DNA of 64,000 nucleotides from Branchiostoma floridae (lineage: Eukaryota; Chordata; Leptocardii; Amphioxiformes; Branchiostomatidae). Of this stretch, positions 34,301 to 45,755 are shown piece after piece. Location of the stretch: contig NC_049991.1 of assembly GCF_000003815.2 (NCBI RefSeq), positions 18,188,699-18,252,698 of the forward strand, written 5' to 3'. The translations under genes and the position numbers were made by a program. How positions within the stretch are numbered: the stretch's first letter is position 1; every line of letters begins with the position of its first letter. Under the pieces are notes generated by a model, which was not told where the DNA came from, ran no database searches, and worked only from the letters and a program-made list of their open reading frames with translations.

Positions 34301-35774
34301 GTCAGCAAACCGTCTGCTTGAAGCATACTTATTGCGACAATACAACGTAGAACTAGAATATCGAAAAAGAGACAAACGAAAGACGCAAACGTAATTGAAA
34401 CAGCAAATGTTTTCTTCAGGTCTGTACTCTCTCAAGTTATTTGAGATATTATACCTGTATCTTTATTAAATTTTTGCGTTTGGACACTTGACACAGTATT
34501 CCCGCCATTTGAAGACATGTCCCGTGGAATATGCCTAAATATCATATAGCGTATTTAGTTAAATCTTTATTGTGTAACGTGTAATACAGGTAGTTTGTTT
34601 TGACACAAGGTAATGTATTTTATTTCGACTTATATTTGCACTTGTCTCCGATGTCGAAGCATTTTTCTTCCCTGTTGACTGTTCAATGTTAGGCAAAAAT
34701 CCCTTCTCCCAGCCTGTGAAACATGATACAGGCAGTTAGGCCGGCCCGGCTCGTACGCTCCGGCAGAAATGTTTACACACAGTGGGGTGCGTGTGCCGGA
34801 GCGATCGTTCCCCGCCACCCCAATGTGGGAGAAGGCAACTAGTGTCTGAAGGAACGCTTCAGGTTACGCCTGTTTTGTCAGGGAGGTGTCTACTAAAAGT
34901 ATTAGTCATCACATAACCACCAATATTTTTCAGTGTCATGAAGATAAATTAGAACAAAAACAACGATATTTGCATGTATGTAATTGTTCACATGTAACCG
35001 TACACGTTACCAACAGCGTGTCTTGTAATTGGCAACAGGAGCTGTCGACATGTCAGGCAGCGGCTCGGTGGCAGTCATGCTTGGCTGGTTGCCCTGCTGT
35101 GAGTTCTGGCTAACATAAACATCCCTGCCATTCCTACCCATTCCCTGACCAAAGGATCTGGGTCAGGCTTCCAGGGAGCCAGTTGCCTGTTGTACAGAAA
35201 TTTCTCTCGTCCAGTGCAAGTAGCCTGGGAGGCACTGTCCAAGGTCACTAGAAAATACGAAAGAAGTTACATTGCCGCTTGCGACTTTACTAGCCACCCA
35301 TCCGTCAACTGCGCTGACATATTGTACCGTCAACCCTGGAGAAATTGGTATTGATCAAGGTTATTATATAACGTCCTTGGTATTGATGTAAAAAAAAACC
35401 CATTGTTTTACTGTGCTTTTACAAAGTTTAATATGATACATTATTGGAAATGTAAGTGTATAAGTATGATTAAATAGTCAGCCTTCCTTTTTTGCGTAGT
35501 CTTTGAGTGCATTTGGCAATACTAGTATGTGAGCTTGTATGCATACTTGATAAATAAAGATACTAGTAAACTTCACTTCCGCTTTCCGCTGTCATAGAGG
35601 TAGCAAACACTCGTTGTAAAGCAACCTAGATATATTATTCTTGCTATAAAGTTGCCACATCGTGGTCGTAGGAAGAAACAGACATATCTGTAAGTTCTTG
35701 TTCTTGAGCAGCCCTCTTTATAAACAAGGTCCAAACTTTTCAGATTTCAAACACGCTTTTTGTTACCGGCATAT
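31379..35774. other. No gene recognised
   Basis: A 4.4 kb stretch of mixed composition. Open frames at 31133-31633, 33139-33408 and 33853-34197 are not supported by motifs, start context or splice structure. A mariner-like terminal sequence (TACGAGGTGCGTTCAAAATA, 33070-33089) was not paired with a second end. Confidence 0.4.
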
Positions 35775-37100
35775 ATTTTTACTCTTACGTCGCCGTCGGG
35801 ATTTCTGAATTTTTAAGACGGATTGAAGAAGAACTTTATTGCGCAACAATTGTAAAGGAAATGACACAATATGTGGCAACTCGTACATACAAAGCAGTTA
35901 AACTACATGAGTTGCTGTTATCTAACAATTGTAAAGTACTAGTCGGGAGGGTCTTTTTAGCGAATGCCCACAAACGCCCACTCTAGAGAAGTCCGCGCTG
36001 CACGAATCTCATTTTTTTTGCTTGGAATATGTCCACGTTGTGCTCCCATGTATTAATCCTGAGTTTCAAGTCAATCCATTGACCCGAAGTGACATAAATC
36101 AAAGTTTTCGATTCTCGATGGTCTTTTTAGCGAACGCCCAGCAAAATGTCTTTTTAGCGAATGCCCACTATATCCACAAAAATATCGGCCGTCGCGCAAC
36201 GACACCTAAACCTACCGCCACAAACATGTTCAAGATGGTGTCCCATTGATGTGTACGGAGTTTCCGTGCTTTACAAGCATTTTAAGTCCCTGTTTTTGGT
36301 CAAAATGTACGGCGACGATACTACCATACTTTAACTATAGCAATTCAAAATGGCGGGCACTAGTCATGTGACCTCCTTGCGGGACTGTTCTATAAGTATC
36401 GCGGGAGGGACTGTTGTAGAGCTTCTCATACAACCATTTTAGAGTGAATTCTGAACAAGATTTTCATTTCATAGTGCTATCATCTGACTGATATTTACAA
36501 TGTGGTCATTTCTTCTGTGCTATTATTACCCAGGTTTGAGGAACTTAGTGCAAATATGGATATTGATTCACCTCAGTGCCCTATTAATGTACAAAAGTCT
36601 CAGACACATTAGTGTTATAAACCTGAATAGGGGCAGGTAACCAATACTAGAAAAACGTAGCTATTTATTATTAACAATACTATTTGCATTATAAAAATAA
36701 CTCTTCACCAAACTGGACTTTTCTTATCTTTATCTTTCACAGAAACATTGTTACAATTAGGATTTGATTAGATGAGTATCTGTTACAGTGTGTACAAACT
36801 TATTTCAAATACAAAAATGTATTTCGTTTCACTTCCTAAATACTTTTAAAGTATTGGAAGAAGTTGACACATAAACAATATTAATTGCATTATTTATGTG
36901 CAATAAAATGTGACCACATGCTATCAATAGCCTAATAAAATGTTGGAACATGGCACAAGCGGGCTCCTCTTCTGAGTACAGAAAGGAAATGTTTTATAAC
37001 ATTTAGTTATGACGTAGAAAATTTCAATTGTAAAATGTACCTTTATTAACATTTACAAACAAATTGTTTTTTTCACTTCTTAATAAATGACAACAATACA

Positions 37101-37622
37101 GGTAAGTAAGGTGTGTTTCCTTTTATAACAGGCCAGGTAAGACGCCATACAGGTAAGTAAGGTGTGTTTCCTTTTATAGCAGACCAGGTAAGACACCGTA
37201 CAGGTGAGTAAGGTGTGTTTCCTTGACTACAGACTAGGTAAGACACCTTACAGGTGAGCAACGTGTATTTCCTTTCATTACAGACCAGGTAAGACATCGC
37301 ACAGGTGAGTAAGGTGTATTTCCTTTGTCTATAGACCAGATAGGGTATTACACAGGTGAGTAAGGCGTCTTTCCTTTGCCTATAGACCAGATAGGGTATT
37401 ATGCAGGTGAGTAAAGCAACTTTCCTTTGCCTGTAGACCAGATAGGGTATTATACAGGTAAGTTAGGTGTCTTTCCTTCGCCTATATACCAGATGGGGCA
37501 TTATACAGGTAAGTAAGGTGTCTTTCCCTTGCCTATATACCAGATAGGCCATTATACAGGTGAGTAAAGCGTCTTTCCTTTGCCTATAGACCAGATAGGT
37601 ATTAAACAGGTGAGTAAAGCTA
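37101..37622 (-). repeat. 51-bp minisatellite, left block (about ten units)
   Basis: Units read, on the plus strand, ACAGGTGAGTAAGG, TGTTTCCTTT, a short spacer and AGACCAGGTAAGAC. A subfamily with GCCTATAGACCAGATAGGG occupies 37320-37620. This block is the reverse complement of the block on the other side of the turn. Confidence 0.85.
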
Positions 37623-37625
37623 CTT

Positions 37626-38853
37626 ACTTACCTGTATAATGCCCTATCTGGTCTATAGGCAAAGGAAAGACGCCTTACTCATCTGTGTGGTGTCTTACCT
37701 GGTCTGTAATCAAAGGAAATACACGTTACTCACCTGTATGGTGTCTTACCTGGTCTGTAATCAAAGGAAATACACGTTACTCACCTGTACGGTGTCTTAC
37801 CTGGTCTGTAATCAAAGGAAATACACGTTACTCACCTGTATGGTGTCTTACCTGGTCTGTAATCAAAGGAAATACACGTTACTCACCTGTACGGTGTCTT
37901 ACCTGGTCTGTGAACAAAGTAAATACACGTTACTCACCTGTATGGTGTCTTACCTGGTCTGTAATCAAAGGAAATACACGTTACTCACCTGTATGGTGTC
38001 TTACCTGGTCTGTAATCAAAGGAAATACACCTTACTCACCTATACGGTGTCTTACCTGGTCTGTAATCAAAGGAAATACACGTTACTCACCTGTATGGTG
38101 TCTTACCTGGTCTGTAATCAAAGGAAATACACGTTACTCACCTGTACGGTGTCTTACCTGGTCTGTTATAAAAGGAAACACACATTACTCACCTGTACGG
38201 TGTCTTACCTGGTCTGTTATAAAAGGAAATACACCTTACTCACCTATACGGTGTCTTACCTGGTCTGTAATCAAAGGAAATACACGTTACTCACCTGTAC
38301 GGTGTCCTACCTGGTCTGTGAACAAAGGAAATACACGTTACTCACCTGTATGGTGTCTTACCTGGTCTGTAATCAAAGGAAATACACGTTACTCACCTTT
38401 ACGGTGTCTTACCTGGTCTGTTATAAAAGGAAACACACCTTACTTACCTATATGGTGTCTTACCTGGCCTGTAGTCAAGGAAACACACCTTACTCACCTG
38501 TACGGTGTCTTACCTGGTCTGTAATCAAAGGAAATACACGTTACTCACCTGTACGGTGTCTTACCTAGTCTGTAGTCAAGGAAACACACCTTACTCACCT
38601 GTACGGTGTCTTACCTGGTCTGTAATCAAAGGAAATACACGTTACTCACCTGTACGGTGTCTTACCTGGTCTGTAATGAAAGGAAATACACGTTGGTCAC
38701 CTGTAAGGTGTCTTACCTAGTCTGTAGTCAAGGAAACACACCTTACTCACCTGTACGGTGTCTTACCTGGTCTGCTATAAAAGGAAACACACCTTACTTA
38801 CCTGTACGGTGTCTTACCTGGCCTGTTATAAAAGGAAACACACCTTACTTACC
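37626..38853 (+). repeat. 51-bp minisatellite, right block (about 24 units)
   Basis: The unit is GGTGTCTTACCTGGTCTGTA, then ATCAAAGGAAATACACG and TTACTCACCTGTAC. Because 51 is a multiple of three, two plus-strand frames stay open for about 280-310 codons as 17-residue repeats; I regard these as artefacts. On the minus strand each unit holds CAG|GTGAGT, a TTTCCTTTGATTACAG stretch and CAG|GTAAGA, i.e. donor- and acceptor-like signals. Confidence 0.9.
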
Positions 38854-41800
38854 TGTATTGTTGTCATTTATTAAGAAGAGAAAAAACAATTTGTTTGTAA
38901 ATGTTAATAAAGGTACATTTTACAATTGAAATTTTCTACGTCATAACTAAATGTTATAAAACATTTCCTTTCTGTACTCAGAAGAGGAGCCCGCTTGTGC
39001 CATGTTCCAACATTTTATTAGGCTATTGATAGCATGTGGTCACATTTTATTGCACATAAATAATGCAATTAATATTGTTTATGTGTCAACTTCTTCCAAT
39101 ACTTTAAAAGTATTTAGGAAGTGAAACGAAATACATTTTTGTATTTGAAATAAGTTTGTACACACTGTAACAGATACTCATCTAATCAAATCCTAATTGT
39201 AACAATGTTTCTGTGAAAGATAAAGATAAGAAAAGTCCAGTTTGGTGAAGAGTTATTTTTATAATGCAAATAGTATTGTTAATAATAAATAGCTACGTTT
39301 TTCTAGTATTGGTTACCTGCCCCTATTCAGGTTTATAACACTAATGTGTCTGAGACTTTTGTACATTAATAGGGCACTGAGGTGAATCAATATCCATATT
39401 TGCACTAAGTTCCTCAAACCTGGGTAATAATAGCACAGAAGAAATGACCACATTGTAAATATCAGTCAGATGATAGCACTATGAAATGAAAATCTTGTTC
39501 AGAATTCACTCTAAAATGGTTGTATGAGAAGCTATGCTACAACAGTCCCTCCCGCGATACTTATAGAACAGTCCCGCAAGGAGGTCACATGACTAGTGCC
39601 CGCCATTTTGAATTGCTATAGTTAAAGTATGGTAGTATCGTCGCCGTACATTTTGACCAAAAACAGGGACTTAAAATGCTTGTAAAGCACGGAAACTCCG
39701 TACACATCAATGGGACACCATCTTGAACATGTTTGTGGCGGTAGGTTTAGGTGTCGTTGCGCGACGGCCGATATTTTTGTGGATATAGTGGGCATTCGCT
39801 AAAAAGACATTTTGCTGGGCGTTCGCTAAAAAGACCATCGAGAATTGAAAACTTTGATTTATGTCACTTCGGGTCAATGGATTGACTTGAAACTCAGGAT
39901 TAATACATGGGAGCACAACGTGGACATATTCCAAGCAAAGAAAATGAGATTCGTGCAGCGCGGACTTCTCTAGAGTGGGCGTTTGTGGGCATTCGCTAAA
40001 AAGACCATGCGGTACTAGTCTACTTCAGGAATGGCAATAGTACAAACTAGCCTGGGTACTATCCTAATCCTGGCGGTTACTATACACTATCTATATAAAG
40101 TCTCTTTGGTTTTGGAAACGGTCATATGTTTCAGATTACATCCACTACCTAAAAAAAACGTCGCTGACGAGAGATAGTTTATGCTGTCTCAAAACTTGGA
40201 CTTGTCATATTTTTAGTCGTAGAAAAAAAATTGATATTTTTACCATGTATAGCAAAAAAATCCCGGGATTTCTTTCAGGGATTTTTAAGACGTATTGTAG
40301 AAGAACTTTATTGCACGACAATTGTAAAGGATACAACGTGTGGCAACTTGTACACAGAAAGCAGTTAAACTACATGAGTTGCTGATATCTAACAATTGTA
40401 AGGAACTAGTCTAATTCAGGACTGGCAATAGTACAAACTAGCCTGGGTACTATCCTGATCGCAGTTTGCCATGGCGCTTACTATACACTATATAAAGTAA
40501 AGTCTCTATGGTTTTGCAAACGGTCTTGTAATTAAGATTACTTCCGCTATCTGAAATAACGTCGTTGACGAGAGATAGTTAATGCTATCTAAAAACTTTG
40601 ACTCATCGTATCTAAGTCGTAGAAAAAAATCGACATTCTTTCCATGTATATCAAAAAAATTCCCGGGATTTCTTTCAGGAATTTTAAAGACGGATTGAAG
40701 AAGAATTTTATTGCACGACAATTGTAAAGGATACAACATGTGGCAACTTGTACATAGAAAGCAGTTGAACTACATGAGTTGCTGATATCTAACAATTGTA
40801 AGGAACTAGTCTAATTCAGGACTGGCAATAGTACAAACTAGCCTAATATCCGGGATAACAGTTCGATGTGGCGCTTACTATACACTATATAAAGTCTCTA
40901 TGGTTTTGGAAACGGTCATATGTTTCAGATTACATGCACTATCTAAAAAAAAACGTCGTTGACGAGAGATAGTTTATGCTATCTCAAAACTTGGACTTGT
41001 CAGATTTTAAGTCGTAGAAAAAAAATCGATATTTTTACCATGTATAGCAAAAAAAATCCCGGGATTTCTTTCAGGCATTTTTAAGAAGGATTGAAGAAGA
41101 ACTTTATTGCGCAACAATTGTAAAGGAAATGATACAATATGTGGCAACTTGTACATACAAAGCAGTTAAACTACATGAGTTGCTGATATCTAAGAATTGT
41201 AAAGTACTAGTCTACTTCAGGAATAGCAATAGTACAAACTAGCCATGGGTACCATCCTAATCGTAGTTCGCTCTGGCGTTTACTATACACTATATAAAGT
41301 CTCTATGGTTTTGGAAACGATCTTATTATATTAAAATCACATCCACTATCTGAAACAGCGTCGATGACGAGAGATATTTTTATGCTATCTGAAAACTTTG
41401 ACTCGTCGTATCTTAAGTCGTAGAAAAATCGATAAATTTTCCAAGTATAGCAAAAAAAAACGGTATTTCTTTCCGTCTTTTTAAGACGTATTGTAGAAGA
41501 ACTTTATTGCACGACAATTGTAAAGGATACAACGTGTGGCAACTTGTACACAGAAAGCAGTTAAACTACATGAGTTGCTGATATCTAACAATTGTAAGGA
41601 ACTAGTCTAATTCAGGACTGGCAATAGTACAAACTAGCCTGGGTACTATCCTGATCGCAGTTTGCTATGGCGCTTACTATACAAAGTCTCCATGGTTTTG
41701 GAAATGGTCATATATTAAAGCTTACATCCACTACCTGAAACAACGTCGTTGACGAGAGATAGTTAATGCTATCTAAAAACTTTGACTCGTCGTATTTTAA

Positions 41801-42521
41801 GTCGTAGAAACAAAATCGATATTTTTACCATGTATAGCAAAAAAAATCCCGGGATTTCTTTCAGGGATTTTTAAGACGGATTGAAGAAGAACTTTATTGT
41901 GCAACAATTGTAAAGGAAATGATACAATATGTGGCAACTTGTACACAGAGAGCAGTTAAACTACATGAGTTGCTGATATCTAACAATTGTTGGAACTAGT
42001 CTTCTTCGGCAATGGCAATAGTACAAACTAGCCTGACGAGTGGGTACTATGCGGATAGCAGTTCGCTGTGACGCTTACTATAAGACCTATAAGTATGGTT
42101 TTGGAAACGGTCTTATAATTCAGCTTACGTCCACTACCTGGCACACCGTTGCTGACGAGAGATAGTTTATGCCAACTGAAAACTTGGACTTGTCGTATCT
42201 TAAGTCGTAGAAGAGAGATCGATATTTTTTCCATGTATAGCAAATCAAAAATCCCGGGATTTCTTTCAGGGATTTTTAAGACGGATTGAAGAAGAACTTT
42301 ATTGCGCGACAATTGTCAGAAAAGGACACACTTTGTGGCAACTTGTACATACAAAGCAGTTGAACTACATGAGTTGCTGATATCTAACAATTGTAGGAAC
42401 TAGTCTTCTTCGGCAATGGCAATAATACAAACTAGCCTGACGAGTGGGTACTATGCGGATCGCAGTTCGCTGTGGCGCTTACTATAAGTATGGTTTGGAA
42501 ACGGTCGTATAATTCAGCTTA

Positions 42522-42857
42522 AGCTAAGAGCACAACCCGCCGTACTTGCAACTGCGTGGTGTCTACGTGCCAAAACGTGGGCAATCGCACAGAGATTGTA
42601 CGTTGTAAGCGCGTACAGCTCACTTACCACTTGCGCAACGAACGATGCACGCAACCGGCTCACGGCTAGGCGTGGCGTGGCGTGCAGACCACATACTTAC
42701 ACCTTAGCTTACGCAACCGTGCGAGAGACGTGCGTTGAGACGTACTCCCTCCCTGCTCTTACCAGTCCTTCGCCACGTTTTCGAAAAAACGTGGCGGACG
42801 TGACCTCCAAAAAAACGTACGGACAAAAAGCACGTACGGTGGGTTGTGCCCCTAGCT
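42522..42857 (+). mobile_element. PIF/Harbinger-like MITE, copy 2, inside the 400-bp satellite
   Basis: A 336-bp element with termini AGCTAAGAGC and GCCCCTAGCT, flanked by TTA (42519-42521 and 42858-42860). The neighbouring unit at about 42118-42130 shows the empty site CAGCTTACGTCCACTACC, which proves a 3-bp TTA duplication. It is the inverted relative of 2890-3187. Confidence 0.88.
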
Positions 42858-43070
42858 TTACGTCCACTACCTGGCACACCGTTGCTGACGAGAGATAGTT
42901 TATGGCAACTGAAAACTTGGACTTGTCGTATCTTAAGTCGTAGAAAAGTAATCGATATTTCTACCATTTATAGTAAAGAAAACCCGGGATTTCTTTCTCG
43001 AATTTTTAAGACGGATTGAAGAAGAACTTTATTGCGCGACAATTGTAAAGAGTACAACATGTGTGTGACA

Positions 43071-43990
43071 TCTGTCTGAAGTAAGTCTGTTCTATAGTTA
43101 AACACAACGTAATGCCCTAACAGGATAATGTTCTGAAGCATTAATATCCTGGTACATTATCTTGGTATTATCTGTGGTATATCGTATGATTAGCTTTGTT
43201 TGCGTTGATATTATCTATGCGAATATATAAACTGTATACAAGAACAAAGGATCCTGTGATCGAACATTATTACTGCTTGAATAGCTTACAGCTCGATAGC
43301 TTAACAGGGGTCACCGACAACTTCCGCCTGTGTGTAGATGCATCCCAACTTCGGGAGGGCTCATTAGCATATAACGCGGGCTCATTAGGTCATTTATTTA
43401 TTTATTTATAGCTGCAAATTCAGTTCGTGATACTAGTCAGTGCTACTAGTACTGTACAGTGGTACTACTCTGCTTAGCTCAGGATGTCAAGGACAAGTTG
43501 TTTTGCTCCCAAACGCGGGACACCTTGCATGATGCGAGGTCGAGCGGCGGAGCGGCTCGCCACCTCCGCCACGATGAAGGCAGCGAGGATGAAAGCAGGG
43601 TTGATCAGTTGTCATTCCTGATATTCTCATGTTTAAAAACACGCTAGTGAGATACAGAGGGAACATAATCTGATATGTCATGAGCAGAAATGCTGACCGT
43701 TAACGTCGTTCTGCCGCCATCTTGAAAATCGCGCGATGTGTTTATGACTGCAAGCGCCACGGGTGTCCCGCCCCCTACGTTCTGAATCCCTCCCGACATC
43801 TCCAAAGATGTCTGTAAAAACTGTGTCTAGATTACATGACTTGCTTGTTGTCGGTGAATAATTTTGATTTCAGGGTAGAACCGGAGGTAAATATTACAAA
43901 TAATTATTCAGTAATATATTGAAGGTTGGAGGTCCTTTCAGAGATGTCTTACAACAACTACACGTCAGGCCTGCTACAAAGGGGAAAATC
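43071..43990. other. No gene seen between satellite and 44-kb element
   Basis: Mixed sequence with a TTTA run at 43395-43409. At 43967-43988 GTCAGGCCTGCTACAAAGGGG resembles a segment of the 1.4 kb dispersed repeat (55563-55590). No coding support. Confidence 0.4.
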
Positions 43991-44009
43991 CTATCTTTCC
44001 TGCGCTGTG

Positions 44010-44080
44010 ATTGGCGATGCCTATATTAGGCGAAGACCCAATCCCATATAAAGGCAGGATAGACTATTCACATGCAGTTT
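44010..44080 (+). promoter_or_regulatory. Core promoter in repeat A1: inverted CCAAT plus TATA box
   Basis: ATTGG at 44010-44014 (inverted CCAAT) and TATAAA at 44047-44052 are 37 bp apart. A start site would be expected near 44075-44082, about 35-40 bp before the ATG at 44116. The identical arrangement in A2 supports conservation of a functional promoter. Confidence 0.6.
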
Positions 44081-44115
44081 GACGGACTCCTCCCCACAGC
44101 CGGTTCGTCGACGCC

Positions 44116-44550
44116 ATGGCTACGGAAACACAGAAGATCCACAGAAAGACCGCCAGCAGGTTTTCGGGGTGTAGAAGAGAGACCGAGTATTTACCTCGTT
44201 TTGCGTTTACAGGGAGTATAGAATTCGAAGATTGCCCTTTTGGTGTCATGAAGATTTCGTATTTTATTTTGCTTTGTGAAACTGCGAGAAGTTGTTGCTG
44301 CGTAGGGGCGAATGTGAGTTGTCTGCGTTTTGCACGTGTATCGCTCTTTGTCATGCTGAGGTCCGTTCTTCTCGCAGACACTGGCGTGCCGGGCATTGTG
44401 TATGGGTTATGGAAGAAAGCATGCCTCACTGCGAGAATAGACGCTTATTTTTGGGCGTTTGTTAGACATCACAGGTATATGCAGTACTGTCTGGCAGAAC
44501 GTCGACGGAGAAGGCAAGTCACACCGCCGGCACGGCCGACCCCAGCATGA
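44116..44550 (+). CDS. Unrecognised 144-aa ORF behind the A1 promoter
   Basis: The ATG has a strong vertebrate-type initiation context (GACGCCATGG) and follows the TATA box by about 64 bp. The predicted protein has a Cys-rich hydrophobic middle (residues about 53-85) and a basic Arg-rich end (a run of five Arg near residue 131), ending in a Pro/Thr-rich tail. I recognise no domain. A donor-like AAT|GTGAGT at about 44309 means the true product could be spliced after about 65 codons. It is the best-placed gene start inside the element, but coding status is unproven. Confidence 0.4.
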   Translation: MATETQKIHRKTASRFSGCRRETEYLPRFAFTGSIEFEDCPFGVMKISYFILLCETARSCCCVGANVSCLRFARVSLFVMLRSVLLADTGVPGIVYGLWKKACLTARIDAYFWAFVRHHRYMQYCLAERRRRRQVTPPARPTPA

Positions 44551-45755
44551 CTGACGCAGCAGCCTTGTGAATGAGCCGGACGTTCCATAGCAGAGCACCA
44601 GTAACACTGTTTTTGACAGTGAGACTCACCAGGACAAGTCTGCGATATCTACGACCTTCTGGGAACGGGTAGGGAAACTTGCCGACAACAGAGAAGATAG
44701 AGTAGTTTCCTACGGGCGTAGGATTTACAAGCCAAGCAGGTACGCAAGGTTTTGAGCTCGCCGCCATTTTTGGCGTCTTGTGGAATTTTCCATTTTGATT
44801 TGTCTTCCTACGTTGGCTGTTTTTCTAGTATAGTGGATCCCTCGGCTGTTTTCTTTCTTGTTCCTTCATGATTTTATTTTCCTGTTTTCCCCTTTTGTAT
44901 GATTATGGTGTGTTTTGTTGGTCAGCAACTATTCTGTCGTTCTTTTCGTTTAGCGACTCGTAATTTGCATATGTTTGCGCAATTCGCACATGTTTCGCGT
45001 GCGCAGGTGTGAGTGATTCTATTTGGTAAAATAGGCTTGGTATAATTAATTTTGTGTTGTCTCATTTGAGTTAGGTATGTTGATACAGCTGAGCCACCGC
45101 TAGGGCTGCCGTTTACCCCGTCTTTTCGCCATAGGAGCCTTTGTGAAGCGGTACAACGTTGTTCCAGTTTCCGCAAGCTCGGAGCAGAGTCTGACCTTTT
45201 TTTTATCAAGAAAGAGTCGGAGGCTTCAACTTATCACTGGTAGCTCTATGGGTGAGTTACGTTCTTTGAAAGGCTTTAGACAGTACTTGGTATAGTTTTT
45301 TGTCTGCCTATCACGTTTGTTGTTGTTGTTGTGGAAGGAGTCGAACGTATTGCCTTATTTTACGTATTTTCCTTTGTTTTTTTTCTGTATATTTGCTTTG
45401 TTTAATTTTGAAGTTAGGTTGCGGCGATTCTGGGCATTGCATTTTGTGGACCAGCCAGCATTCAGCAACCCGAAAAGCTGAGGGACCAGGCCTCAAGACG
45501 CTCGGACAGCTGTCAACCACTGCGGCAGTTTTCCTAAGGTGTGTCCTATATCTCAGCTAGAGGTTGTTATCTTGTTGCTCGTCAGGTCGGCAGACAACCT
45601 CGAGTTTGTAGCGAGATTTTAGGTGATTTGATTTTTGTTTTTTTTTTTATGAGCCGATCTGCTTTTTGTTGGGTTTCTCGCTTGACAGGTTCTTGGACAA
45701 CCCTAGGTAGAAAAAAAAAGTGTTTGCAGTTTCTTTTTGTCTGGTTGGTGTCATG
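44551..45755. other. Interior of 44-50 kb element, no further gene seen
   Basis: T-rich plus strand with several TTTTTT runs and a GTTGTTGTTGTTGTGG stretch at 45317-45333. If the ORF at 44116 is the first exon of a spliced gene, this would be intron. Confidence 0.35.

Larger units (their letters stand above)
35945..40011. mobile_element. 4.07 kb foldback transposon with 51-bp minisatellite core and 9-bp TSD
   Basis: Near-perfect inverted arms of about 1156 bp (35945-37100) and 1158 bp (38854-40011) begin GGTCTTTTTAGCGAATGCCC after five unmatched outer bases. Flanking GTACTAGTC is duplicated at 35936-35944 and 40012-40020; intact satellite units such as 41204-41224 show the single-copy site GTACTAGTCTACTTCAGG. 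The centre is a 51-bp tandem array that switches orientation near 37620. Long tandem-repeat-bearing inverted termini with 9-bp duplications resemble Drosophila FB elements and Mutator-like elements. No transposase was found. The short ORFs of about 75 aa mirrored in both arms (36022-36249 and 39707-39934) have no recognised function. Confidence 0.85.
35775..43070 (+). repeat. About 400-bp satellite, 7-8 units, split by a foldback element and a MITE
   Basis: The diagnostic segment (GGGATTTCTTTCAGG, TTTTTAAGACG-ATTG-AGAAGAACTTTATTGC, CAATTGTAAAGGA, GGCAACTTGTACA, ACTACATGAGTTGCTG) recurs at about 35800, 40270, 40670, 41060, 41463, 41860, 42263 and 42990. Spacing is 390-410 bp except where insertions intervene. 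Each unit also has a CTATATAAAGTCTC segment and TTTTGGAAACGGTC. The unit fragment left of 35944 and the array right of 40012 are one array interrupted by the element at 35945-40011. Confidence 0.85.

Noticed and set aside
36022..36249. 75-codon ORF mirrored at 39707-39934 as a transposon protein
   Set aside because: Identical in both arms simply because the arms are inverted copies. It is short, begins outside any strong context and has no transposase motif.
37639..38568. 309-codon open frame of 17-residue repeats (and the overlapping 279-codon frame)
   Set aside because: The 51-bp unit is a multiple of three without stops in two frames, so long frames are automatic. There is no start context, and the reverse strand carries the splice-like signals.
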